Shown here: piece after piece, positions 1 to 12,825 of the stretch
Layout of the letters: the number at the start of each line of letters is the position of its first letter
Position numbering within the stretch: the stretch's first letter is position 1
Source: Aporrectodea caliginosa
Lineage: Eukaryota; Annelida; Clitellata; Crassiclitellata; Lumbricidae
Direction of reading: 5' to 3'
NCBI GenBank assembly: GCA_020284085.1
Contig: JACEVL010000058.1
Location: forward strand, 570,001-634,000
DNA length: 64,000 nucleotides
The notes under the pieces: model-generated
Database searches by the model: none
What the model was told of the DNA's origin: nothing
What the model saw: only the letters and a program-made list of their open reading frames with translations
Program-made: the position numbers and the translations under genes

Positions 1-527
1 TCCCGTTATCTTACAGTTGAACAGAAACGTATTGTCGATCCTGTTATACTGCGGAATGCCTATTTTGCTCAACCGAAAAACCTACTTCTCTCCATTATTA
101 CAGACAAATCATCAGCACGTACGCGAATTCGGAATTATTTTGTCGCATTCTTAAGGCATGTTCGTCAACTCGAACATCAGCTGTGCGACAATTCAAAGTA
201 CCAGAACTCAGGTCTGACGCACGAGATGACTACCACTTGATCGACTGGCAAAATTCACACATAACTGAACCGCCGCTGACGACTGACATTTCGGAGGAAC
301 ATGTGAAGCTATATGTGACAAGCGGTGAACCACCCATAGCTAACCTTCCTACGTTACCCTATCATTCGCAGGCTGTTGTCCGCTGTGTAAAGTTAGTTAC
401 TAAATCGCCAGCAGCGGTTTGTGGCGCAAAATCGCGAGATGGCTTTTTCAAATCCCTGCTAGAATCTCGACTGATAATGCCAACGTTTAATACAAAATCT
501 GATCATCGAGACATTTGTGCATTTTAG
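1..527 (+). pseudogene. Frameshifted C-terminal fragment of a transposon-type protein
   Basis: Two overlapping open frames together look like one broken protein. From base 1 a frame runs without ATG through YFAQPKNLLLSIITD and FVAFLRHVRQLEHQ and stops near 237. A second frame (183-527) continues with FKVPELRSDAR, LIDWQNSHITEPPLTTDIS and then LPYHSQAVVRCVKLVTKS. I recall similar tails (TEPPLT..IS, CHTQAVERxVKLVTEAS) in uncharacterised, repeated proteins of insects and other invertebrates that behave like mobile-element products; this is memory, not a search. The switch of frame near 180-200 makes it a pseudogene or a sequencing error. The 5' part lies outside the window. A short host gene with an intron is less likely, because the two frames overlap and no good splice pair is seen. 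Confidence 0.45.
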
Positions 528-845
528 TTAAGCATAAAAATGTATTCTATGATTTGTTACATGTAATACGAGACGCTGTCACGTCTGATGATTCACGATA
601 ATCCATAATAATAATTATTTTCCATGCACAAAAAGGCCCCATATAGCAAAACTTCACCGCCCTTGGGGACCCTCAAGATGATGCACAATAATTACCAAAT
701 TTTTACTGTGTGTTTGTCATACCAATAGGCAACTTTTGCCCATTATTAAATTTAGTTATTTAAGAAAAAAGTTTTTTGCCTATACATTTGATCCACCCTA
801 ATATATAGTGCTCACCAACACCGATTGGGGCTTGGTCATTAGATA

Positions 846-847
<2 letters not shown>
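528..847. other. AT-rich intergenic spacer
   Basis: No coding sequence, splice pattern or repeat family is recognised here. Confidence 0.5.
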
Positions 848-1660
<813 letters not shown>

Positions 1661-1664
1661 ACTC

Positions 1665-1740
1665 TGTCAGTGCCAGTCCCAAGCCTTGAGGAAGGTGGAG
1701 GGCGACACTAATGATTTTTGTTATCACACAGTGTCGCTAA
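1665..1740 (+). repeat. Repeat-F copy
   Basis: The stretch 'CAGTGCCAGTCCCAAGCC ... GGAGGGCGACACTAATG ... CACACAG' recurs near 50,735-50,800, with shorter matches near 4,617-4,650 and 10,875-10,930. It is probably the end of an interspersed element. Confidence 0.6.
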
Positions 1741-1964
1741 ACTGAAACTACTACTACTTACTGGTAAAAGTCGTAATCACGTGCTGTGGAATTGTGGATA
1801 TGTCTCTCTTCTCCTAGGATCCGATATGTGACATTGATTCGGATCGTATCTGATTGGATCGAATGAGGAATCTTTTCAATAATGTTCTCGATCATTTTAT
1901 TGCCCTCTCCTCTTTGTGTTATTTTACTTCAATTCAATTCATATTTCAATCAATGCCATGCATG

Positions 1965-2234
1965 TAATGTAAAGCAATGCTTTGCCATGTTATGCTATGC
2001 CATGTAATGTAAACAGTGCAATGTAAAGCATTGCTTTGCTATGTAATGTTGTGCTATGTAATGTTATGCAAACAGTGCACAGTAATGTAAAGCAATGCTT
2101 TGCCATGTTATGCTATGCCATGTAATGTAAACAGTGCAATGTAAAGCATTGCTTTGCTATGTAATGTTGTGCTATGTAATGTTATGCAAACAGTGCACAG
2201 TAATGTAAAGCAATGCTTTGCTATTTAATGCTGT
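1965..2234 (+). repeat. 118-bp tandem repeat, about 2.3 copies
   Basis: Units start at 1,965, 2,083 and 2,201, so the period is 118 bp. Each unit is itself built of degenerate (T)AATGT/ATGCTATG words with near-palindromic 'AAAGCAATGCTTTG'. The flank to about 2,440 continues as decayed ATGTAATG words. Confidence 0.9.
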
Positions 2235-2439
2235 GCTATTTGATGTAAGGTAAAACAATGCAATGTAATGTGATGCTATACGATGTGATGAGACGTTTTA
2301 CGTCATGTGATGTAATGTAACATCATGTAGTGTTGCGTGATGTAATGCCATGCAGTGGAATGCGGCGTAATTGCATCAGTGTAAAGTAATTCAGTGTAAT
2401 GTTATGCATTGTAATGCAGAATAGTGTGACGCAATGTAC

Positions 2440-3250
2440 TTCAATGTGACGAACTATGATGTAGCACTTCCTCTTCATTACAACAGTGAGTCACGTATGT
2501 ACGTACTAGCAGTTTTTACCCGGCGTTCGCCCGGGTTTTCCTCAGCGCCCGTGTATTTGAATTTAACGACATCTTCGTCAGCGCCCGTGAATTTGAATTT
2601 AACGATGTGCACATTTTTCGTGTATCCCTCTGGCGAATTTACGCGCTGGCTTGAAATTGTTTGTTAAAAGCAACTCTACGCGAAATATACTCCTGCATAG
2701 CTAGATACAATGGCATTGAAACTGACGATGACCACATCGAAACTTAAAATGTCCAAATATCGGAATTTAAAGTAAATTTTGAGTTGAAATAAAGTTGGGT
2801 TGAGATCTATAAAAATTCAAATGAAAACGTTCGTTAAAAATTTCGTATCCCTAAAGTTTTGCATTGGCGAATTTTTAAGTCCGATGACCTATAAATTCAG
2901 CCGTGGGCGTGACCACTTCTGATTTGAAATAAACGGTCATCGTGATTGGTTGCGAATCAGAGCGTTGACCTAGATGGTACGTGTGACGTAAGATTGCATA
3001 GTTAGCATGCGTGACGTGGACGAATGGCCATACTGTTATAAGATAGCCTCGTCGAAAAAGTTGGAAATTAAAATGGCCATATATCGGCGTTTAAATAAAA
3101 TTGCGAGCTGAAAATAGTCGCGTTGACCTAGACGTGGCGTTATAATGTTTGGTAAATTTTTTCAAGTCGATAAACCGTTCCGTTTCGGAGCCTTTAGCCG
3201 GACAAAAAAGCGTACGGAAGGACAGAATAATTAGACTTTCGCTTATAATA
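2440..3250. other. Intergenic, no gene recognised
   Basis: AT-rich unique-looking sequence. A short internal duplication around 2,540-2,605 (CAGCGCCCGTG.ATTTGAATTTAACGA) is the only structure seen. Confidence 0.4.
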
Positions 3251-3252
3251 AT

Positions 3253-3452
3253 AGATGTATGTATGTTTGTATGTATGTATGTATGTATGTATGTTTGTAT
3301 GTATGTATGTATGTATGTTTGTATGTATGTATGTATGTATGTATGTATGTATGTATGTATGTTTGTATGTATGTATGTATGTATGTATGTTTGTATGTAT
3401 GTATGTATGTATCTATCTATGTATCTATGTATCTATGTATGTATTGCATATA
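3253..3452. repeat. (TATG)n microsatellite
   Basis: About 200 bp of TATG tetranucleotide with TTTG and ATCT variants. A LINE-tail fragment (ACTTGTATAGCGCCCTCAAAC) follows at about 3,460-3,482. Confidence 0.95.
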
Positions 3453-3482
3453 TGTAGAGAACTTGTATAGCGCCCTCAAACA

Positions 3483-4600
3483 ACTCATAAAGGCGATACG
3501 GCAAAAGGACATTGAGTGTGTACTGACATCAGACAATTCAATCTACCATAGAGATCTCCTGAAAGGCAACATTCATCTTAATAACTTCAATATTTCAGTC
3601 TATCAAATCGGTTTTATATACGCGAAGCTTCAAATTGGCGTTAGGACGAACAATTTATGTATCTAACTGCATCGCTTTCAAGTTTTGCGACTCATCGGCA
3701 AATCCGTTCGAACAAAATGTTCACCGGTTGATGCTCACAAAAATATCGTGGCGCTACATTATCTGTTGTAATCGGATGTTGTGGAATTATTTATGTGGCG
3801 CTAATTTCGTTTTATGCTGGATTGATTTCAAGTGCAAGAGGATGCCCGCGGTCGGGTGAGACTCGTGTGTAAGGGGTACGTACGGCGTGGCCCGCAGACC
3901 GGCAGGGGGTCGGTATAGGGGCCTTGTACTCCCGATCACCCATGAAACATTAACGTGATGACCAAATGTGGGGAAAGTGACCGCTCGGCAGGGCTGAGGG
4001 GCGGCGGTTGGCCGCGGCGGGCGATAATAGGGAAGGCGGTTTCGTTTGGAGCGGTTAATGAGTATGTATGACGTTTTGGTGATCGGTGAAAGGCGGGAAT
4101 AATGACGAAATGCAGAAATTGAATAATTGAGAGGCTGGCAAACGAGACTAAGTTGTCGCGCGCTGATTTCGTCTGATTTGGCAGCCGCTGAAGTGACAGA
4201 CGCTTCCATCAGCCTCGACTTCTCGATCGGGAGGATGACGTTGTACCCGTGGAAATACCTCTGTCTGTATGTCTGTTAGTATGCGCCTTTCCCATTGGTG
4301 TGTGTTTGTGTGTTTGTTTGTGTCTGTATTGGCGACGATTAACGATATTAAACTCCACACAAACTAAATTTTAAAACTAATTTTTCATTCTATCTCTAAA
4401 ACTAATCTTCGATTGACAGGTATTAGGCCTACACATCAGTTGAATATAAGCGAACAGGTATTATAATGATCTCTGCAAAGTAGTGTCTGCATATCAACAG
4501 ACATTAGTGTGACCATAACGTCCACATGCACAAACCGTCTAGTTACCGACTATGCTCTGCAATACTCATAACCCCACTCCGACATCCATGCACTGTCTTG
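3483..4600. other. Intergenic, no gene recognised
   Basis: Short open frames exist in the GC-richer part (3,780-4,210), but no protein family was recognised. (TG)n-like sequence lies at about 4,295-4,325. Confidence 0.4.
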
Positions 4601-4639
4601 TAGGCCTACTTGCTTGGTGCCAGTCTGAAGCCTGGATAA

Positions 4640-4862
4640 AGGAGGCGGTAACACAAATTATAACAAGTTTAACAGTAACCGAATTGAACTGAATGACAGC
4701 CTGCCAGGTGCCAGTCTATCCTATTGTTAATTTTACCAACGTCACCTAGCGAATGAAAGGCTGAGTGTGCCTTTGGGAGGGTAGCGGGAATCGATCCCGC
4801 GTCCATGCTGATCTTCTGCTCTTCGTGCCGGAGTGTTACCATTCAACCATCTCCTCGCCCAA
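4640..4862 (-). repeat. SINE-E copy (tRNA-headed)
   Basis: Read on the minus strand it starts GGGCGAGGAGATGGTTGAATGG (A-box-like), with the B-box-like word GGGATCGATTCCCGC. It then shares AAGGCACACTCAGCCTTTCAT and a tail with the plus-strand copy at 11,600-11,815. The head resembles a tRNA gene, but the divergent body and second copy indicate a SINE. Confidence 0.7.
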
Positions 4863-5940
4863 TGGCTGCAATAGTATCTAGTCCACTAGACTTAAGATTT
4901 AAGACAGTAAGCTATCGAGTCCGTATGTGTAGGCGGCAGTTTAGGCCTATGGTCTTTCTCGATAAACACACCACATAGAAATAATGGAGTAATATGCCCA
5001 TAAAAAAGACGCTATGTGATTGTAGACCTACAGAAAAACACATATGATATAATGCAGCCTTTGACAATGATAGAATAATAATTCATCGGAAACACCAAGA
5101 GAAGATTGGCGGCGGTTTTGTTCGAAACCAATTTTCAAATTGAGTGTGAACGCCACGATTGTTGTAGCGTTTTATGAGCTGGGACGCCATAGTCGTTGTT
5201 TTCACAGAGGATTAGCGACGTATCAGCGTCCATTGATACGCTTTCATCTGCAATTTCTAGCCTCTCCTTTGTCCACAAGTTTCTAAATCGCGAGATTAAA
5301 GCGCCCCAGCCACGGAAACTGTGAACGATATTTGTCCGAAGACTTTGTTCTTGCAAATCGGAACAATTAAACGACAAAGCGACGTTTTACGAATGCGTTT
5401 TTGGACAATATTGTAAGCGTTGACGCGTGCTCGTTCGCGCTAAGGGTGGGAAATCCCCAATAACGGGTTTTTCCGAATTACAAAAGCCTGATTCTGTGTA
5501 ACGCCGAGATTAATAGCGTCGTCGGCCGCCATTGTTTCGCCTCGTCGATCTCTTATTTGAATAGATTTGGCTGATTTATATAGCACCTGTTTCTTGAGGC
5601 GAGATCATGCGCTCCGTTTCATAGGCTTTATTAGGTTATATCTTAACGGTGTCGTCCACGAGTTGTCCGACTTTACATTTGCTCCGTGCAACTCGGAATT
5701 TCAGGCTTCGTTAGGTCGATTTGGATGGTGGGTAATTTGGGTTTCTGGGCGACGGAAGAAGATCGACAATATTCAAGATCAGTCTGCTAGAAAAAAGGCG
5801 GATTGTTCGTCAACGGCGGGCGTAGGGGAAACTGGGTTGAGATGGGATGCGAGGCAAATTTGCCAGCTGAAGCTGATAAAAGATGGCATTAAAGTTCAAA
5901 AGATATATTAATAATATTATCTGTCTATCGTTGTAGCTGT
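4863..5940. other. Intergenic, no gene recognised
   Basis: A weak Repeat-D remnant (CAAGTTTCTAAATCGCGAGATTAAAGCGCC) is seen at 5,275-5,305. Nothing else is recognised. Confidence 0.4.
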
Positions 5941-5954
5941 CGAAATGCCTATCA

Positions 5955-6260
5955 GACAGTGTCTATCTGTCTGTTTGTATGCATATCTGTTTGTTCATCT
6001 GTCTGTCTTTCTATGTCTGTCTGGCTGTCTGCCTTGTAATCTGACTGTCTTGCTATCTGTCTGTATGTCTGTATTATGTATGTATGTATGTATGTATGTA
6101 TGTATGTATGTATGTATGTATGTATGTATGTATGTGTGTATGTATGTATGTATGTATGTATGTATGTCTCTGTCAGACAGTGTCTGTGTGCATGCATGTC
6201 TGTCTGTCTGTCTGTCTGTCTATGTCTGTCTGTCTCTTTGTCTCTCTAGTCTGTCTGGTT
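5955..6260. repeat. (CTGT)n/(TATG)n compound microsatellite
   Basis: CTGT-rich sequence surrounds a pure (TATG)n core at about 6,073-6,165. Open frames here (CMYV, YIHT repeats) are repeat artefacts. Confidence 0.95.
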
Positions 6261-6479
6261 CGCTCGCACGTTGGCTTGCGTGCTCACGATATGGCTGGCG
6301 TTCGCCTTATTAGACGGATTGTATGTCTGCCTGTCTGTGCGCCTGTCTGTTACCCTCCTTCTGCTACTTGTCACAGATCGGATTAACGTTGCATACACAT
6401 ATATATTGAGTCGTCGTTCGTTGCTAAGCGTTGTCTGTGAGGCGCAACTGTTGACAACACATCACGCACAATAAAGCAA

Positions 6480-8920
6480 TCGACAACCGACCTAAAGCCA
6501 CAGATGCAAATAAGGCACAAATCGACTTAGAACTCCACCGAAATGAAGATACATTTCATCCGACCGTCCTCTCTTCCCTGCCTCCGTCTCCCCTCCCTCC
6601 CTCCCGCTGCCCGCCTTCCGTCTCTTTCTTCGCCTCCGTACGTCTGCCTTCATCTGTCTGTTTGTCCTTCCGTCCGTCTGTTTGTTACTTAATCTTTTGA
6701 TGGGGAGACATTCGTAGAAATATGCTAATTAAATGTCTTAATTATCCAAGTTCGGAAGCTTTTGAATAAGAAAGTCAGTCAGTCAGGTACTTACTCAGCC
6801 AGTCGGGCGGTCAATAAATCGGTCGGCCAGTCAAAGTCAGACAGTCAATCAGTCAAAAATTCAATCATTCAATCAGTCATTCACTTAGTCAATCAGTTAG
6901 TCAGTCAGTTGTCAGCCAACCATCCAACATTCAGTGAATAAGTAAGTGATTGAGTAAGTGTGTATTGAATTGAATTGAATCCTAGTAATTGCACAAAGAG
7001 CAACCAATAGGCCTAATGCAGTTCAAACGATCAAATTATTGCCAGACATACAGAGTTGAGACGAAAAAGACAACAAGTCTGACGAACAGGGTCACCTTAT
7101 GTCTTTGATCTCTTTAACAATCTAATCTAATCTAGTCTAGTGCAATTACTTCTGTAGCGCCTCTATAATAATGTACCATGTTTAGTCTAGCCTAAACTAG
7201 TCTAGTACCTTCTTCAAGTTCTCTAAGATGCCATTCCTAGTCTAGCATAATCAACTCTCAATCAAACACGAAGACTTCTATAGCGACGTTTTCTCAGTGT
7301 AATTTAATCTTGGCAGGGGCCCAACAGTTGCTATACATAAATACGTGTACAGTTACATTTACATTAGGCCTATTCGTTTCTGCAGCGTGGGGTTCAACGA
7401 TGAAACAGACGTTTCAGAAATCCGTCCTAATTGCTTTAGTTGTGAAGCTCCTCGTTTCCATGTCTCGTCTCGTTTTCAAAGTTCTTCCATTAACTGCAAA
7501 TCTCCGACGACGGTCTTTATCCGTTTGTCTGTCTGTCTGTCTCACTCGACAAGATTCCTTCTAATTCCGAAGCCAAACAAATACAAATTGCTCTTATTGT
7601 TCACATATACAACGCGAGAAGACAGAGGGAAGAGAGACAAAAATCGGACGACGAATTTCCCAGCCTCGAATCTTAGTGTGGCGACACAAAGTTGAGACGC
7701 TTATTGTCTGGTAATTTTTGGCTTGACTCCGTTGGATGGGGTTTTATGTGTGTGGGCCGGTAGTGACTTTTTAATTGTCTCAGCATTGTTGCATGTTACG
7801 AATTTTAACGCCAATAAGGCGGTGAATGAATGAATGAATGAATGAATTAATGAATTAATGAATTAATTAGATTTGCATGCTAGAAGTCAAAACTTGATTC
7901 ACAGGCACAGGTATAAGGTGTACAGGTAGCACTTTAGTGAGCTTATCAAAGACGCAATATTTAGTGCCTTTGTATAGGCCTACATACATTCATAAATTGT
8001 ACATATGACCTGCAGGCACACACACAGACTCCCTTCTTGGCTTTCGACTGAAATTGGAGTTCATGGATAAGATCAGGCTTGAATTTACTAGATTAGCTCA
8101 AATTAAATAATTTTTAAGAAATTTAACTAATTTAAAAACCAAACACTATTGACTGAATCTCTTCTATGCAACGCAAAATATGTCCTTATGAACTCAACGC
8201 TATTCATCTCAAGTTCTCTAAGAAACCCATACACACGTATCGACTATGTAACGATCTCACTCTGTACCCTAACAGTCGCGGCTTCGCGGTTGCTGAGTAC
8301 ACTCCCTGCAACCACAAGAACGTTCCAGTGAAAACGGTTTCATATTCGTTACGCCCCAGAACCCACAATAGTATCATACCCAAGGCAAACTCTCTATCCT
8401 GTAAAACATTTGACACACGGCTGCTTTAATTTTTAATTTTTTATTTATTTATTTGATTAACTATGTACACCAAAATGCGGTTCGCAGTTGGTTTCTCAAT
8501 AAAGGATATACTTATTTACTTATACTTACCCTCACACTTGTCTGAAAGAATGAGCGCGTTTTGGTGTAAGCTGAGAACAGACATTTTCGGAAGAGCGATT
8601 TGTGGGGCAAAAATAGCAGTTCCTGCTCAAAATGGGAGACTCGATTAAGGTGAATTCTGGGAACGTGCCATTTATGATGCGCAATTAATGTACCTGTAGA
8701 TGTGGCTCAGGATTAATTTCATTCCGTTCCGACTTCTTTTGATGACGATAATTAACCGATTTACTAAATTTATTTCCTTATTAAGTTTCTCGAATTCTGA
8801 AGCTTATATATTGCATAAGCACTTAAGACTTGAATCACCACAAAATGGATCGCTTTTGTGCATACATGTATGTATATATGTATGCATGTATGCATGCATG
8901 TATGTATTCATTCATTCATT
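6480..8920. other. Intergenic, low-complexity patches, no gene recognised
   Basis: It contains CAGT/CAAT-rich sequence (6,770-6,910), CTAGT-rich sequence (7,120-7,210), a CTGT patch (about 7,525-7,545) and (GAAT)n (about 7,825-7,865). No family-level protein similarity or convincing exon was recognised. Confidence 0.45.
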
Positions 8921-8925
8921 ACTTG

Positions 8926-8967
8926 AATTTATATAGCGCCTCTTCAAGGGAACTACTCAGAGGCGCA
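8926..8967 (-). repeat. LINE-tail fragment
   Basis: AATTTATATAGCGCCTCTTC, followed by AAGGGAACTACTCAGAGGCG, is the reverse complement of the 3' end of the LINEs at 14.2 and 21.2 kb. Confidence 0.75.
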
Positions 8968-9034
8968 GGTATGTAGGTAGGTAGGTATATATATGTATTG
9001 ATGCATGTATGTTAGTATGTATGTTTTATTTAAA

Positions 9035-9360
9035 AGTCATGTTTGGACGTATGTTTGTATGTATGTATATATGTATAATTATGTATGTATGCATTCATGC
9101 GTGTATGTATGTATCTACGTATGTAACTATGTATGTATGTATATATGTATGTATTTCTGCATTCATGCATGCATGTAAGTACGTACGTATGCATGTATGT
9201 ATGTATGTATGTATGTATGTATGTATGTATGTATGTATGTATGTATGTATGTATGTATGTGCATGTATGTATGTGCATGTATGTATGTATGTATGTATGT
9301 ATGTATGCATGTATGCATGTATATGTAATTATGTATGTATGTACGTATGTATGTATTATG
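9035..9360. repeat. (ATGT)n microsatellite
   Basis: About 320 bp of ATGT repeat with GCATG variants; the purest run is at 9,190-9,260. Confidence 0.96.
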
Positions 9361-10260
9361 TTGCCGATGGAGAAACGTAGGTAAATCGCGATGTGCCGAA
9401 GCTATGGCTATGATTGGCGTTTCGTCCATCTAGCGACGAAAGGCGAATTCCCTTTCGTCAGAATTCGACAAAGACGATCCTGCGTTGCGTCCGTCCGCAG
9501 CGCATCGAACGCTCCTTCCTTCCGCCGCCTTTGTCTCCCTTCCTTTTTCCGCCGCCCGTAAACTTCTTTCGCTAACCCGCTTACGTCGCTCACGAAGCCC
9601 CTCTCGTCGTCGGATGATTGGTAGGGAACGGCGGGGGCCGGAGGAACGCCGAAAGCGACCAGGTAATAAGATACAAGGTGATCCGATACATACCTGGGCG
9701 CATGGAAGCCAGTCTAGTGAAATGGGACCGCCTTTAAACTGCGCCGATTGGGAGAAATTGGAAAATCAGAGCGCCTTCCATTCGCTTAACCTCACATGAA
9801 GTGTATTTACATTAGCCTTTATGTTGCGCCCGACGTCTGAACGAGATCTTGTCGAGCTTTGAAGCAGACAGCGATCCGCTAAACACCGCATCGGATTTTT
9901 CACCATGGTATGGCTGCAGGTTTCATCCGCGTGTCTCTAATCACGTTTTGCCTACATTACGGTAATAAGTGTAATTTACCGTATAATGCCTTTGTGTCGC
10001 GTTCTACTGAATTTATTTAGCGAATTTAATGACAAGCTATACTCCGGGACGCTGTATTAACTTTAAAAGTATGGGTAAACAATTATAGTATAAATTAAAA
10101 AATATGAAGTAAAAATAGTTGGTATTTTTAGTTTATAAAGCAGAGCGCATTTAAACGATTGCGAATTTTTTTTAAACTGTTCGGTTCAGGTATGCATTTA
10201 AATTTATTGACAGATATTTAACTCAGCGAATGGAGCTTCGTATTAAGCCAATGTATATCA
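9361..10260. other. Intergenic, no gene recognised
   Basis: The GC-rich part (9,400-9,680) gives short open frames in several registers without recognisable protein. AT-rich sequence follows. Confidence 0.4.
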
Positions 10261-10261
10261 T

Positions 10262-10445
10262 CATGCATTTATTAAGAGCCACTATCTAACGACCAAGCAT
10301 CAATCAATGATGCTGAGCAATTGCGAGTGAATGACTTGCTCAAGGTCCCTACACAGTAACCGTCTAACGGGAGGAGAATCGAACCCGTGGCATACTCTCC
10401 GCATTACAGGCGAGCGCTCTAACCAATCGGCTACATTACATTACA
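10262..10445 (-). repeat. SINE-A copy
   Basis: Minus orientation. The tRNA-like head ends at ATCGGCTACATTAC; A-box-like ATTGGTTAGAGC and B-box-like GGGTTCGATTC are seen in reverse. The body has GGTCCCTACACAGTAACCG. Other copies lie at 23.4, 43.1, 47.1, 48.4, 49.9 and 57.9 kb. Confidence 0.8.
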
Positions 10446-10914
10446 CCTCGTTCTTTCCCTGCGTAGCCTGATTTGGCCTTAATAATTAAAACAACAATAG
10501 TTGATTACTTTCTCTTGTGGAAACTTTTTGGTCTCCAGTTATTCGCCACGCCATCTAGCGAGAGGCTGCCGAACAAGACCAACTAGCGGTATTCTTGTAA
10601 GACACTGAAGCCAAAGATTACGAAAATTGCAAGATTGAACAGTAGGAAACTGGGTCATTAGCTCAGCGTTGACCGTGATTGGTTAGTGGTGGTACCATTC
10701 TTTTGATTTGTTTGCTTAAGATAGAGATAATACTATGTCGCTATATAAATTGTTTGTTAATATTATTATATATTTTTTAAAGGTCTGCTATATGTAACTT
10801 TCGGTCTTATTTTGAACCAGCATGCACCGGGTTAACAATCCTGCTTTCGGACGGACCAGCTTGCTTGCTTGTTTACTGTTTAACGACCACTGTGTGGTTA
10901 CAAAGACCATTAGC

Positions 10915-11100
10915 GTCGCCCTCCTCCTGACGGACCAGCAGCATCGGTAAATGTCTTCACCCACATTTCTGGTTTCCGTTGGATGACCTGTTTTGCGGCA
11001 TCCAATAGTCTTTCAGCAGAACGTCCGAGTAATTCTGCAACAGCGTCATCGTACTTCAACGTCTTCACGTATCCAAGGAGACCCCAACACGTCACAGACG
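10915..11100 (-). other. Possible orphan exon, weakly RPA/MEIOB-like
   Basis: A minus-strand open stretch reads GLLGYVKTLKYDDAVAELLG, then RSAERLLDAAKQVIQRKPEM and WVKTFTDAAG. The word 'AELLGRSAERLLD', followed by a basic linker and a 'F.DA' end, recalls the C-terminal OB fold of RPA1/MEIOB-type proteins (AEQLLGxSAEEL). The match is short and rests on memory. Its 3' end runs into Repeat-F. No partner exon was found. It could be a single exon, a fragment of a mobile-element protein, or chance. Confidence 0.25.
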
Positions 11101-11334
11101 CGTTACTAAGGCAACCGTATGCATTATATACAGATAAGTAAGATACGCGCAAATCTTTAGTCCTTTGTGATTGTGCATAGATCTAAGAAAAGATAGATAT
11201 TGTGCGTCAATGTTCGTTCGCCGCCATGTTGAAATCATAGTTTGGATATCGATCAGCGAGAGAATGGCTTCGAAGAACTGACCTGAAATCAAATGTATGT
11301 AACATAGAGTAGTGCAATACGAATTTATATAGCC

Positions 11335-11540
11335 CGTGGCGCATTGGATAACATCTGGCAAAGAGACCGAGAGGTACCGAGTTCGAGCCCCCGTTGGTCG
11401 GATATGCTTTGTGTTTGCAGGCTGTCTGTTCTGTTAGTAGTTAAGATTTGTGTCTTGTGAATTGCATAATTGTACACTGTAACCGGTTGCGGTTTGTCAA
11501 CCGGATTGTTGAATAAACGAAATATATTTATTTTTTTATT
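11335..11540 (+). repeat. SINE-B copy (tRNA-headed)
   Basis: The head reads GTGGCGCATTGGATAACATC, with B-box GAGTTCGAGCCCCCG. The body has GGCTGTCTGTTCTGTTAG and the 3' end ACCGGTTGCGG ... TTGTTGAATAAACGAAAT. Minus-strand copies lie at 19.5 and 54.9 kb and a 3' fragment at 53.1 kb. The head looks like a tRNA gene, but no mature-length cloverleaf is claimed. Confidence 0.82.
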
Positions 11541-11599
11541 TAATAGGTTTACAGAAGTCAATGAAAACGAAATACTTCTGCATTCGATTAGTTATTGCG

Positions 11600-11815
11600 G
11601 AAGGGGTTTAGGTGAATGGTTACACTCCAGCACGAAGAGCAGAAGATCAGCCCGGACCGGACGCGGAATCGATTCCCGCTTCCCTCCCGAAGGTCCACTC
11701 AGCCTTCCATGCGCTATAGGTTGCGTTAGTAAAATGAGCAGTAGGACAGATGGGCGCCTTGCATGACAGCCATACAGTTAACTTCGACTCCTGTAATAAA
11801 TTGTAATCATCCATT
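11600..11815 (+). repeat. SINE-E copy
   Basis: Plus orientation; it shares GGTTACACTCCAGCACGAAG, B-box GGAATCGATTCCCGC and CACTCAGCCTTCCATGCGCT with the minus copy at 4.64-4.86 kb. Confidence 0.75.
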
Positions 11816-12022
11816 CATACTATGACTTGTAGTCATACATAGTAATTATTATTATGGCGCTTGGTTCTGAATAAGAATACAACGATATCAACGACAATGA
11901 CAATTATTCTTCATGGCAAATGCGATGAAGATGCGATGGTAAAAACGACGAAATAGATGAAGATGACGTAAATTCCGATGGTGACGATTATTACGACGTC
12001 ACAAAGAAACAGCGAGGGCTCC

Positions 12023-12373
12023 ATAGTTACCGTGCTGTTGTTGCCATAGCGACACAGAAGATGACGTCGAGCGTAGCGTCAGATTCGTAGCCATTGTAAG
12101 AAGGATAGTTTCACCTGAAAACGAATTTATCAACTCGATGACGGTAAAATATAACTAATAACTGTACATAAGTTTGTTGGCTTTATGAAGAAATACATTT
12201 GTTATAATAATAATAAAAAAATTAAAAAATTAAATAATAATAATAATAAATAATAATAATAATAATAATAACAACGACGACGACGACGAAGACGACGATG
12301 ATGATGATAAAATAATCAAACGAATCTGACGTCATCTTCTGTGTCGCTATGGCAACACCAGTTCGGTAACTAT
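12023..12373. mobile_element. Inverted-repeat (MITE-like) element, about 350 bp
   Basis: The left arm (12,023-12,068) and right arm (12,328-12,373) are inverted copies of about 46 bp with about 4 mismatches. They share GTTGCCATAGCGACACAGAA on the left strand and continue inward (AGATTCG) after a 12-bp insertion. The middle holds (TAA)n and (GAC)n repeats. No transposase is present. The target duplication was not resolved because the outer edge is decayed. Confidence 0.7.
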
Positions 12374-12474
12374 CGGCTGTCGTAACTCTAAGTAATGATC
12401 ATAGTTTATATAGCGCTCTATAGTAGCTAGCTGCATGCCTCAGGATCCTTAACAGTTATTCTTTGCCTGCAGTC

Positions 12475-12825
12475 ACATGAGACTAGACTTGGGACACTCG
12501 TCTCAGGCTCCGCTGCTTATCACTTACAAGGGCTTTGGCAACCGCTTTCCACTCCAAATAGGAGACTCACCTCTTCAGAAACTCCAACCCTAATCCATCC
12601 GCTCCTCCGCCTTCCAAACTATCTCATCCTCAACGAAACCCAACCTATAAGCAGCCTCTCTCTGATCTCTCTGGCAACCAGACTCGGATTTCTACTAGAC
12701 ATCGATCTCCGGACAACCCCTCTGACTCGACGCAGCGCTCGTGAATAAGCTGGTGCCCTGCTCTTAGCTTTAGAGTAGCACTTTAGAAATTTGGAGTTTA
12801 CGATTACGATTACACCAGTGTAGCT
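12475..12825 (+). repeat. Repeat-D, longest copy
   Basis: It shares CCGCCTTCCAAACTATCTCA and the end GTGAATAAGCTGGTGCCCTG ... TTTAGAAATTTGGAGT with 36.85-37.03 kb. Shorter 3' ends occur at about 23.05, 26.28, 35.2, 45.5, 51.25, 61.55 and 61.93 kb. This is probably the 3' part of a non-LTR element or a SINE family. Confidence 0.65.

Noticed and set aside
9485..9799. GC-rich plus-strand frame of 104 residues
   Set aside because: Arg/Ser-rich with no family resemblance, overlapping frames on both strands and no splice support.
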